A stretch of 26,397 nucleotides of DNA from Phallusia fumigata (Eukaryota; Chordata; Ascidiacea; Phlebobranchia; Ascidiidae). The position numbers were made by a program, and so were the translations under genes. The stretch covers positions 1-26,397 of the forward strand of contig QXVZ01004716.1 of assembly GCA_008931825.1 (NCBI GenBank), read 5' to 3'. Shown here piece after piece: positions 10,201 to 18,420 of this stretch; positions within the stretch are counted from its first letter, which is position 1; each line of letters starts with the position of its first letter. The notes beneath the pieces were generated by a model. The model made no database searches. It saw only the letters and a list, made by a program, of their open reading frames with translations, and was not told where the DNA came from.

Positions 10201-13200
10201 CGTGCACTCGCAGTTTATGGTAAATACCCTTCGTTGCCTTGAAACGTTGACGTGAATTACAAAAAAAAATTAATAACTTTGCACACAGTAGAAACGATTT
10301 GGGAAACTCATTTTCTTTTAATTTAGTTCCAGCCAACATATCTGTAACACAAAGTGACATCACAGTAGAACAATATGTGGCGAAAACGGTTAACTGCACT
10401 TCGTATGGAAATCCAAAGCCTGTGGTCCGCTGGTTTAGGTAGGTTTGTCAAAACTTCGAAAACCCAAGAATATTAGTAACAAGGGCACATTTGTTTCAGA
10501 TCAAATCAACCCTTACAGCTTTCAAACAGTTATGCAATTACCCGGCACCGAACTATATCACAAGGAACTTACTTCAGAACAAACGAGCTGAATCTATTTA
10601 TAACAGACGTTGCTGATGGTGGGATTTATGAATGCCGAGTGGAAAGTAACACTGCTGGACCGGTGAAAATGCAAGAGATTAACGTGAAAGGTGAAAACAG
10701 AGTAATTTAACTAGTTTGTTTTTTGGTTCCGACTATGTTATTACATTTAGTAAAACACGTTTTTATAATAATCACCAAATATTTAATGAAAAATAAAAAA
10801 AATTAAGGAACATATCCACTATATTCACGATACCATACATTTAATCTACAACTTTGCATGTGTGGGACCTATGCGTTTCTGCCTACAATTATGTCATAAA
10901 AAGCGTAGGTTCTTTACCAGTGGTTTTTGGCGTGTGTGAAATAAACCAATGGGAGTAATGTTTCAAAAATATATTATTTTAAAATTGTATCATGTTGTAC
11001 GTGCAATTGCTATGTTGTAAAAGCCAGTGTTATATTGTTTCAACATTATTCGAAATTGTTGCATCTTTACCTTTGACTTTGTATATTTTAGTTGCCCCAA
11101 ACATAACACTTACAAGGTCAAGTGTGGTTGCGAATTTTTCACAACCTTATCAAGTGGATTGTATTTCATATGGGAATCCCCAACCAACAGTTTCATGGAC
11201 AAGGTCTTGTAATTCTGTTTTAAAGCACATTTTGTAACTGAACGTATTGGCCTTAACAAGCGTTGCATTGGTTCAGAAGTGGAAACCAAATTGCCGGATT
11301 TTCATCATTTTCTGTTATTTATAAAACTGTTTTCAATGCAACCACGTATTCGCAAACCACCCGACTTCATTTTACAATTGCAAGTGTCATGGATTCTGGT
11401 TCATACATTTGTCAAACCACCAATGATGCGGGTGCTTTGCTAAAACAACGGACGTTGGAAATCCAAGGTATTTAAATGTGGTGTAAAATCTGGTTTTAAA
11501 ACTTCATAATTGTAAATTACCCCGCAGTTCCCGCCAACATTTCAATTTCGCCAACCCGCAAAGTTGCTACAACTCCTGATAAGTTTGTGATCAGTTGTGA
11601 ATCTTACGGGTTTCCACGACCAGCGACAAAATGGACACGGTTTGAATATTGATTTTTCACAAAACCTCTCATACACTAATTACGTTTCGTTATTAGGAAT
11701 GGGAATTCAGTGACTTTTTCGTCAACTGACCCGGTTTACCAGAGGAGAACGACCAGTGGCGATTACAAATCAGTATCAAAGCTTTTCTTCCATGTAACAA
11801 CAATTGACCAACTGGGCGAATACAAATGTCAAGCTACAAATGTTGATACGACCGGGGTTATGACAGTCTTCACAGCAACAGGTTAGATAGTAAATTTTTA
11901 ATAATCGTCATTAAAGCTGCCTTTCTTTTACTCGGTGTGTTTTATTACTGGTATTATGTGTGTAAAGATAGAAGTTTTGTCACACTGCAAGTGTGTAGTT
12001 GTAATTAAAACAAGCATTCTCTTGTTGACAATCGAATTAACTATAGTTGAGGGGGCACTATGGGAAACTGTAAAAAAAGCATTTTAGTGTATTTTTTGTT
12101 TTTTAGGTCTTCTGTTTTCAAACGGGACATATTACACGAATCCTAATTCAACGCACGACTTCAAAACCGCCAAAGAACATTGTGAATCAGTTGGTGGATA
12201 TCTGCCAACTCTTTCCGTTCTGAGTAACAGCTTCATGCAAGATTTAACTGCTGTCCAAATATGGTGGCTGCAAGGTATGTTGTGAAAAGAAACTTACGAA
12301 TGCCATATTAATTGTACATGTTGCTTACTTCCCTTTGTTACAGAAAACTTGACGAAGGCTACAATCAAATCTGAAGACTACTGCATTGCATTCAATACAT
12401 TGACAAAGTCAATTACAACAAGAAAATGCATCCAAAGCATTCGTTACATATGCGTGTTTTCAGGTTTGCTTTTTGTTGAGTTTTAACAATACATGTGACG
12501 AATGTATGCACGTAAAGCTGCCATGTAAAGTTTTGTTAATTTATAGTGAATAAAGGCACTAAAATACTCTTAAACCGTCCCACGGTTTGACAGAAATGCT
12601 AATACATTAATAGCACTGGAAATCCTTAACACGAGGAGTTGCTCCCACGACCGAATCACTGTTCAGTGGAAAGACATGACTATCAACAATGGTTATGTAA
12701 CTCATGTTATAACAGCAGTAAACAACAACCACTCTGTTAATGTCAGTAAAGTTGTCACACAAACTTCAACAAGCAACCACATCTACACAAGCACAATTGG
12801 AAACCTTAAGCCAGATATTTCCTATAACGTATCGGTAATAAGTTGGAGTTTTGAAAATAATATACTTTGCAAACATGCGTTTATCCTTTTAGGTGATGGG
12901 ATTTTCTAAAGTTTCGAAACTTGGCGTTTCTGCAGTAACCGCTGTGACGTCAAATGTGTTTCGTGACGTGAGAGGTCATATGTCACGGGAGACTGGAATT
13001 TGTAAAATTGAAATTAGTATTCCTGAAAAAAGGTCAAGTGGAATAAGTGAGGTTAAGGTACTAGACGTATTACGTATGTTATTCTGTTTTCGATTCCAAC
13101 TCTAAATTTTTTAAAAACTTTTTCTTTTTATGACACATAGTTAACATGCGCTAATTAAAATACGTTTTGCAGCTTCGGTATGTTACAACAAAAATTGAAA

Positions 13201-16200
13201 ATATTTCCGACCAAAGAAATTGGACGGAAGCAATTTTATTTCCGAACGCGTCACTGAAACACAGCGTGCTAATTAGTGCAAATCAGCATCTCTTTGCCAC
13301 GTTTCAACCAATCACAACAATTTGTCGTAATACAGTGTTTAAAGTCAATGGACAGTGCAAACCAACCCTGTCTGAAGGTAATCTGCTATAGTTTGTAAAA
13401 AAAATCCAAAGTAAAATAGTTCATAGCAATTTAATAACGTTTCATTTCTAATCAATTGCTCAAATAATTTAACCAAATATCGTTGAGAGTGCAGAGCGCC
13501 GTTTATTCCGATATTATTTAAGGTAAATATCTCTTAGGATACAGTTTCTGCTTTTGTTTGAGATAATTCTTAACAGCATAGCTTTGTTTCACAGCTTCTA
13601 CCGCATTACCTGTGGCCGCAATTGCTAGTTCGTGCTTTGTTTTTCTTCTTGTTGTTTTCGTCCTTGTTCTGATTGTCGTTTACAGGTAACTTGTTATTCT
13701 GTGATCATTTTTACGAATACGTTTTCTAAACTTCTCATGTTTTTGGTGTCAATAAATTATGTTGCAGGGAACGTTTACGCGAATGGATTTCACAAGAGAA
13801 ATCTCGCGGATCCACTAAAGCAAACCTGACAAAACGGTATAAAAGCTCCAAACAAACGTCCTTTTCCAAATCTACAGGTGCGTTTGGCTTTTAGACGCTT
13901 TTGGTAGTTTGAAAATCACTCAGTGTGACGGATCAGTTTAAAGTAATTCGATAATTTTTTTAGGGTACATGTGAAGGTAAAATGTTTGACATTAATAAAA
14001 AAAATTTTCTGCCTTAGTTTCATTCACTATTGTAAAAAGGCAGTTGTATGCTCAGCCCAGCGTTTTACAAAGTATTTTACCTACAATGTTCCTATTCTTT
14101 CTTTTCAAGATACAACCAACATTACAAAGCTTTCTCTCATGGACGTTTACATTGACAGCTCGAAAAACGGCCACAAGATTTTGAAATCACAGTTTAAAGT
14201 ATGCCAGTCCTTTTTTCATTTGACACCTTATTGTGGCACTTCGGTCTTTTATTTTCAAACACTAGTTTTTGTAGGTTTGTTGGCTTAAGGTTACAGTATG
14301 GTGAAGACTTGTGAGTTACATGGTAAACAAAAACAATAGATTTGATCTACATGTGATTGATGCTTGTTAATAATATGCTCTTTTCTGTCAGCTGTCCGTT
14401 TAACCACATGTATTTTCTTCACTTATTGCACACACCTATAATCTAAAACAACAAAAACCAATATGGCACAAACAGAACGTGCAACCCGGCCATTGTTTTT
14501 GAATGCAGGCAATTAAGGAACCTATTAATAACTCGAGTGTTTATGAAAACACCACAGTGCGAGTTAACGCGAACAGACAGCAATACGAGAATATTATGCC
14601 ACGTAAGTACTTGTATAGGTGTCGCAAAGGTGGCCGCCTAAAACAATTTTTTACACAGATGATTACAACCNGTGTTTATGAAAACACCACGTTGCGAGTT
14701 AACGCGAACAGACAGCAATACGAGAATATTATGCCACGTAAGTTGGACACTTAAGTATAAGTGTCGCAAAGGTGGCCGCTTAAAACAATTTTTTACACAG
14801 ATGATTACAACCGGGTAACTCTTCGTGGTGTGAAAGGAAACAAAACTCATCACATTAACGCTTGTTATGTAGAGGTGGGAAAAACTAGTTGTTGCAACAT
14901 TATCCAGCCCTTTCAGCTTACGTTACTAATGCACACAATAGGGTTACAAGCGACCAAGAAAGTGGATTGCTACCGACGGGCCTCTTGACAAGAGTGTGGA
15001 TGATTTTTGGATGATGGTTTGGAAACAACATATACGAGTTATTGTCGTGCTAGACAACTTGTCGGAAAATTCGAAGGTAAAAGTACACAGCCAAGTTCAA
15101 GCAAACACAGTTTTTGGTTTCTTATTCTGATTTGCAATAATTTGTTAGTCCGAACGTGCCACTTACTGGCCTGACAAAGCTGGTCAACATGAAACTTATG
15201 GTGAAGTAACTGTCACTGTCGTTGAGGTCATCATGAGAGGCAGTTACGTCATCAGAAAAATGAACATCGTGGAATCGAACTGTACCTATGAAATTGTAAG
15301 TGTTCAAATCCTTGTTCAAGGATAACTGATATTTTGATTTTTAAAATATAAAGCTTTATAAATACAAACAAATTTTTTACCACTTTCTACTGAAAACGTA
15401 TCCTGCTATTTACTTTGGTCACTTTGTTTGTTTTATCTAGGAGCAACGCATCGTCACACAGTGTCACTATATAGCATGGCCCGACCATGGAGTTCCTCAA
15501 AACACCACAGGTCTGATTCGGCTTATGAAGGAAATACAAGAAACTCAAACGCAATTACAAAGCACGTTGAACACGGAAACTCCTTCTGTGGTTTATTGCA
15601 GGTGGGACACGGTAAACTTAATGCCCCTAAGTTTGTACGATAAGCTTTGATTGGTGTTTGATTGATCTCGGCAGTGTTGATGCTGGAAAAACTGGAACTT
15701 TCATTGGTTTCGATTATTTAATGGAGGAATTAAGTGAAACTGGTTCGGTTGATATTTTTAATGCAGTTCGTCACATGCAGGAACAGAGAGTTAATATGGT
15801 TGAAACTTTGGTAAGTAGTATAAACCAAGAATCTACGAAATCGGTTTTTATATGTTAAGCGCAACACATAGATAGGTTTATTACCAAACGCATGGTTAAA
15901 TCCGGCATAAATGTCAAGTTACAAATCCGTTGTTTTCCTACGCTGATTTTGCAGGATCAATACATGTTCCTACACAAACTGCTTGCAGAAACAGCCGCTT
16001 TCGAGGAAACTGACTTGACGCAGCTGGAAAGGTGATGTTGTGATTTGATTGCTTTATCCACATCTTTATCTTATCGTAGCCCCATCTAATTACAGATTAC
16101 AGATTTGAACACTATTTTTTGCAAAACACATTTTTTTAATTTCAGACGAATCGCCGCAAACAGAAAATGTGTACACGGACATAGAAGATGGAAGGATATT

Positions 16201-18001
16201 TGTTTACAAAATCGAGGTAGGTCGAATTTGGAATTAACTAGGGATGGGCCAAAACTGCAAGTGGGGGGTTTGGTCGAGCACCGAGCATCTCACGTTAACG
16301 CTCAGTGCTCGGTCGAGCACGCTCGGTGTATTGTGACGTCACAAACATTAGCATTTACACTGTAGTTTTTTAATTTTTCAAGGCCCCTTATCTAGCCACC
16401 AGGGGCGTATTAAGTCTCTAGAGGTCCTTCTGCATAACATGTGAGGCAAGCCAACACTAAGTGAAACACTCATTTTTCGAGAAACAACAGCAGCGCACGA
16501 AGACTCAGATGCCATGTCGGACGTTCATTACCAAAACAAAGGAACACACGTTCTATTGTGATGTTAACAAACCCGTTTGGCACTCGACCCTTATATTATT
16601 GTGCAATAAGCAAGTAATCAATCGTAGTGCCGTAATTTGTAATCGTAATTTGTTCGCAGTAATTTGTAGTTTTAAATTTAGTTTAGGATAAATTTGAATT
16701 TTTTGTCTAATGCTCGGCTTAGTTTATGCGCCGCTCGGCCGAGCGCCGAGCATCAAAAATTGCGATGTTTGGTACCGAGTACTCGGGTTCTGGCTTGGTT
16801 TGGCCCATTCCTAGAATTAACTAAAGTGGATGATCGTAGATTATTGCTGCACTTCAATTTGCCTGTAATATTTTCAGGCTTACAATCCCGCTGACAATTT
16901 GATAATTGGAGAAGAACCAACTGCTGATAAAGTGGAAAACTTCTTGAGAACCTTGTTTCATGGAAACACTGGATTTATCGTTCAGCTTGAGAAGCCTATG
17001 GTTTGTGCAGCAGTTGTTTTTAAGTGAGAAACGATGACAGCTGTGTATGTGTTTTGCAGAAATTACTTGTTTGGCCGAACCAGACAAACCAGGAGATTAC
17101 ACAAGGCGGAATAAAATTGAAGTTTATTAAAGGAACTACTCAAGGACAGCTTCAAGTGGCAAAAATATCTGTCGAGGATTCGAAACGCGATAAAAAAGTT
17201 TGTTACAAAATGACGTAACAATAGATTAGTTAAAGCATTTTTTCTTCTGTAAAACAAAAGCCTAATATTTTTGTCATTTCAGAGTGGTTTGTTCGTCCAA
17301 TGTAACTAACCAATTGCAGGAATTGAACAATATTTATATTTTTAAACTTTCTCCCGTTTTTATGCAAAGTTTAGTTTTTCTCTAGCACCTAGCATTAATA
17401 ACAGCGATGTTATATAATGTGCACGATACTGTACGTTACAAAATGGCCTTGGCCCAGTATTTTGTCCTGAGAAGGTACGTCTCAAAGAGGCTTTCAAATA
17501 ATATAAGTTGCATGTTTTAATCTACAGAGTAACATTACTTTGCTGGAATTTGTTGCTTGGACTGAGAATGATACTCCAACCAATGAAAAACACTTGATTG
17601 ATTCTCTACGACTGCTTCAGACTATGCAGTGGGACTCGCCTGTTAGTAGCTTGATAATTTTGACCAGGTAATCGCTGATAAAATTGCCTCAGTGGTGTAA
17701 ATAACCCACATGATTATTGCGTGAAGAACCGGATATTCGAGGTCTATTGTTTTTGGTGCTGTTTGGAATCTAATAATTCGCTACAAAGCTGAAGAAATGG
17801 TGGATGTGTTTAGAACAGTAAAGGATATTACCGACTCCCTGCCTGAAATGCACCTCACTGTGGTAGGATTAAACGCACTTTTAGAAGATGTAAAATCTTT
17901 AAACCGACGTTTAAACCACACTTTTTGTTATTTTTTTTCAGGAACAATACAAGGCATGTTACTCCCTTATCAAGGCTTATGTCGAATCTTACAAAAAATA
18001 A
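7165..18001 (+). CDS. Receptor-type tyrosine phosphatase-like protein with CTLD, Ig, CTLD and FN3 ectodomain; both PTP domains degenerate
   Basis: A spliced gene with 35 coding exons: 7165-7234, 7556-7732, 7850-7939, 8159-8305, 8589-8973, 9384-9571, 9632-9743, 10023-10219, 10327-10438, 10500-10690, 11092-11203, 11277-11467, 11528-11639, 11697-11881, 12107-12274, 12344-12463, 12614-12834, 12893-13057, 13173-13377, 13595-13685, 13768-13877, 14110-14198, 14509-14602, 14801-14874, 14942-15076, 15149-15295, 15441-15601, 15675-15810, 15955-16031, 16146-16216, 16878-17000, 17060-17197, 17528-17667, 17727-17862 and 17942-18001. All introns are GT-AG and phases agree everywhere except exon 29 to 30. 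The coding sum is 4,930 nt, one over a multiple of three, or about 1,640 residues. The product should be a type I surface receptor: signal peptide, lectin and Ig ectodomain, one membrane helix, then PTP D1 and D2. D1 has lysine at the P-loop arginine and D2 lacks the cysteine. Combining CTLDs with a two-domain RPTP is unusual as far as I know. Partial paralogs lie on both sides. Ligand and function are unknown. Introns over 300 bp (7235-7555, 8974-9383, 10691-11091, 17198-17527) showed nothing but splice sites. Confidence 0.88.
7556..8305 (+). CDS. Exons 2-4: first C-type lectin-like domain
   Basis: Three phase 1 exons (7556-7732, 7850-7939, 8159-8305) make a CTLD of the long form. Visible landmarks are the early ACKGRTFQIC, the helix TWEEAKTRCSD, the core YLGGSR, the loop FQWVDGS, then YTAWRNG, a cysteine in GLCVQL, WGWNAGSC and the closing FICE. 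The sugar-binding triplets EPN or QPD of calcium-dependent lectins are not present; the matching place reads NVG. The ligand is therefore more likely not a simple mannose- or galactose-type sugar. The exon 2 acceptor could also be six bases earlier (7550), adding two residues. The third gene copy repeats these exons at 25737-26397. Confidence 0.87.
8589..8861 (+). CDS. First part of exon 5: atypical Ig-like domain
   Basis: These 91 codons (VPRTISFSPSSY onward) form a beta-rich stretch with alternating hydrophobic residues and sequons such as NIT and NGT. It lacks a clear pair of Ig cysteines, with only one Cys, in the TTTCKTV segment. It fills the place of an Ig domain before five regular ones. 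It is in the same exon as the first half of the next Ig domain. It could be a diverged Ig, or another beta-sandwich; I cannot decide. Confidence 0.6.
8862..9571 (+). CDS. Ig domain 2 (end of exon 5 plus exon 6)
   Basis: The first half carries SVTCTAIGNSNPTVQWK with the B-strand Cys and the C-strand Trp. The second half (9384-9571) carries the F-strand motif EAGIYVCEATN. The intron lies right after the Trp-Lys, as in the four domains that follow. The first half is exactly 112 nt when aligned with the separate 112 nt exons downstream. Confidence 0.82.
9632..10219 (+). CDS. Ig domain 3 (exons 7 and 8)
   Basis: Exon 7 (9632-9743, 112 nt) holds VGCSSVGFPGPTITWKK with Cys and Trp. Exon 8 (10023-10219, 197 nt) holds LNISDISQAGEYNCTSSN with the second Cys. 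Entry and exit phases are both 1 and the inner junction is phase 2, so the pair can be skipped or duplicated without shifting the frame. Confidence 0.85.
10327..10690 (+). CDS. Ig domain 4 (exons 9 and 10)
   Basis: Exon 9 (10327-10438, 112 nt) reads VPANISVTQSD then VNCTSYGNPKPVVRWF. Exon 10 (10500-10690, 191 nt) has ITDVADGGIYECRVESN. The Cys-Trp-Cys pattern of an I-set type Ig domain is complete. The short intron is 61 bp. Confidence 0.85.
11092..11467 (+). CDS. Ig domain 5 (exons 11 and 12)
   Basis: Exon 11 (11092-11203, 112 nt) reads VAPNITLTRSS then VDCISYGNPQPTVSWT. Exon 12 (11277-11467, 191 nt) has ASVMDSGSYICQTTNDAG. Cys, Trp and Cys are all present. Phases are 1-2-1 as in its neighbours. 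Confidence 0.85.
11528..11881 (+). CDS. Ig domain 6 (exons 13 and 14)
   Basis: Exon 13 (11528-11639, 112 nt) reads VPANISISPTRK then VISCESYGFPRPATKWT. Exon 14 (11697-11881, 185 nt) has TTIDQLGEYKCQATNVD. The intron between them is only 57 bp. This is the last of the Ig series before the second lectin-like domain. Confidence 0.85.
12107..12463 (+). CDS. Exons 15-16: second, shortened C-type lectin-like domain
   Basis: Exon 15 (12107-12274) has GTYYTNPNSTHDFKTAKEHC, then ESVGGYLPTLSVLSN and IWWLQ, matching the first half of a CTLD. Exon 16 (12344-12463) has EDYCIAF, then TRKCIQSIRYICVFS, matching the last two or three cysteines and the closing YIC. The middle part, with the WxDG loop and the long loop that usually binds ligand, is almost absent. 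The domain is about 95 residues rather than the usual 115-130. It probably folds as a CTLD but is not expected to bind sugar in the usual way. Confidence 0.75.
12614..12955 (+). CDS. Fibronectin type III domain (exon 17 and start of exon 18)
   Basis: Exon 17 (12614-12834) begins ALEILNTRSCSHDRITVQW, with the conserved early Trp, and runs to the typical LKPDISYNVS. Exon 18 continues VMGFSKVSKLGVSAVTAVT. The L-x-P-x-x-x-Y-x-V pattern is diagnostic for FN3. RPTPs commonly carry FN3 repeats next to the membrane, which agrees with the phosphatase tail of this gene. Confidence 0.78.
12956..13377 (+). CDS. Juxtamembrane ectodomain (rest of exon 18 and exon 19)
   Basis: After the FN3 domain come about 125 residues with beta-like alternation (CKIEISIPEKRSSGISEVK, then LRYVTTKIENISDQRNW and more) and Cys residues near the end (TTICRNTVF, NGQCKP). 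The place and look resemble the membrane-proximal beta-sandwich of receptor phosphatases. I do not see a clear family motif, so the label is positional. Confidence 0.6.
13595..13877 (+). CDS. Transmembrane helix and basic cytoplasmic anchor (exons 20-21)
   Basis: Exon 20 (13595-13685) encodes ALPVAAIASSCFVFLLVVFV followed by LVLIVVYR, a membrane segment of about 26 residues. Exon 21 (13768-13877) starts RERLREW, giving a positive stop-transfer flank, and continues with a Ser/Lys-rich linker. I extend exon 21 past the GT at 13837 to the donor at 13878, because only that end keeps the frame into exon 22. Confidence 0.85.
14110..16031 (+). CDS. PTP domain D1 (exons 22-29), catalytic arginine replaced by lysine
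   Basis: Motifs appear in family order. They are RQQYENIMP with DYNRVTL (pTyr-loop region), HHINACYVE and GYKRPRKWIATDGPL (for NASYIDGY...FIATQGPL), DDFWMMVWKQ, ERATYWPD, WPDHGVP with its acid Asp, and the signature YCSVDAGKTG, then DQYMFLHKLL. The usual signature is HCSAGxGRTG. Here the Cys stays, the His is Tyr and the essential Arg is Lys. The first Q-loop Gln is Glu (VET) while the second Gln stays. In known PTPs, Arg loss nearly abolishes activity, so D1 is probably a pseudophosphatase or phosphotyrosine binder. The Cys/Ser of the signature are split by an intron (15602-15674). An assembly N lies between exons 23 and 24. Confidence 0.85.
14537..14812. repeat. Imperfect direct duplication flanking an assembly N (exon 23 region)
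   Basis: The segment 14537-14670 (134 bp) recurs as 14672-14812 (141 bp), with one N at 14671. Each copy holds the end of exon 23, the small intron and the first bases of exon 24. Exon parts differ by only a couple of bases, and the introns differ by an indel of about 7 bp plus substitutions. The most natural reading is a contig join with an overlap that was not merged, with the two sides from different alleles. The model uses exon 23 from the left copy and exon 24 from the right copy. Confidence 0.8.
16146..18001 (+). CDS. PTP domain D2 (exons 30-35), strongly degenerate
   Basis: Exons 16146-16216, 16878-17000, 17060-17197, 17528-17667, 17727-17862 and 17942-18001 stay open in one frame. 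They follow a PTP outline: FLRTLFHGNTGFIVQL (for DFWRMIW...IVML), KISVEDSKRDK, LLEFVAWTENDTPTN (for the WPD segment, which lacks WPD), SLIILTRTGYSRSIVFGAV (for the HCSAGxGRSG region, with no Cys but Arg-Ser kept), then VDVFRTVKDI and EQYKACYSLIKAYV. D2 of many RPTPs is inactive; this one is more eroded than most. It begins with the Tyr segment ENVYTDIEDG. The entry frame from D1 does not match (see findings), so D2 may not be translated from this allele. Confidence 0.72.
16239..16813. mobile_element. hAT-type non-autonomous transposon in the intron between exons 30 and 31
   Basis: The 575 bp element begins TAGGGATGGGCCAAAAC and ends in GTTTGGCCCATTCCTA, an inverted match with one substitution and one indel. 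It is flanked by perfect 8 bp direct repeats GAATTAAC at 16231-16238 and 16814-16821. The TIR and 8 bp duplication are known hAT hallmarks. Subterminal zones are packed with CGAGCACCGAGC/GCTCGG words in both orientations, as hAT transposase-binding regions often are. It has no transposase frame. It lies 22 bp after the exon 30 donor and enlarges a small intron to about 660 bp. Confidence 0.88.
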
Positions 18002-18420
18002 AAAGTTCAACAAATCAAAATATTCTTTAATCGTACTTAAAAACTTGTTTTCTCGTGTGTAACATATTGAATTTGTGCGTTATTCGTATTGCTTTATTTA
18101 CCACTTTTCATTCAAATTACCTGAAGATTGAGTATTGATATAAGAATCACTTTTTAGTTTTACTTTAAAATCCTGTCGTAAACTTTCCTTTTTTGTTTTG
18201 TAGTAAATTTCGCTTTACCGCACAAAATCGTAACCGGTCAAATAAAACGTTACACCACTGGCACACAAGCAGGGACGGCTGCAAAAAACTCGCGTTTTTT
18301 TACGCCAAGATAAAGACAGATGTGGAACTTAATGGTAAAGAGGCACAGCAACCACAAATTTAAGACTCTAGTGGACAGAATAACTGTAATTTTTAAAACA
18401 TTTCGGTATTAAGAGTTGAG
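18002..18420 (+). other. 3' UTR and 3' flank of the complete gene
   Basis: This is the counterpart of 196-600, collinear with it. It holds AATAAA at 18241-18246, 240 bp after the stop. A further AATAAA overlaps the stop codon (17997-18002). No coding or RNA feature is seen. Confidence 0.6.
18241..18246 (+). terminator. Candidate polyadenylation signal AATAAA (complete gene)
   Basis: A canonical hexamer lies at the same distance from the stop codon as in the upstream copy (436-441) and in the same flanking sequence. Conservation in an otherwise diverged flank supports use, but is not proof. Confidence 0.45.

Noticed and set aside
14603..14737. A true tandem duplication of PTP exon 23
   Set aside because: The second copy lacks its own acceptor and begins right after an N. 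The pattern matches an unmerged assembly overlap better than a real exon duplication.
14638..14853. Minus-strand frame across the N at 14671
   Set aside because: It is the reverse shadow of PTP exons 23-24 and passes through an assembly join.
16105..16365. Plus-strand open frame over exon 30 and into the following intron
   Set aside because: It is the wrong frame of exon 30 and runs into the hAT element. The other frame (ENVYTDIEDG) links in phase to exon 31 and fits the D2 domain.
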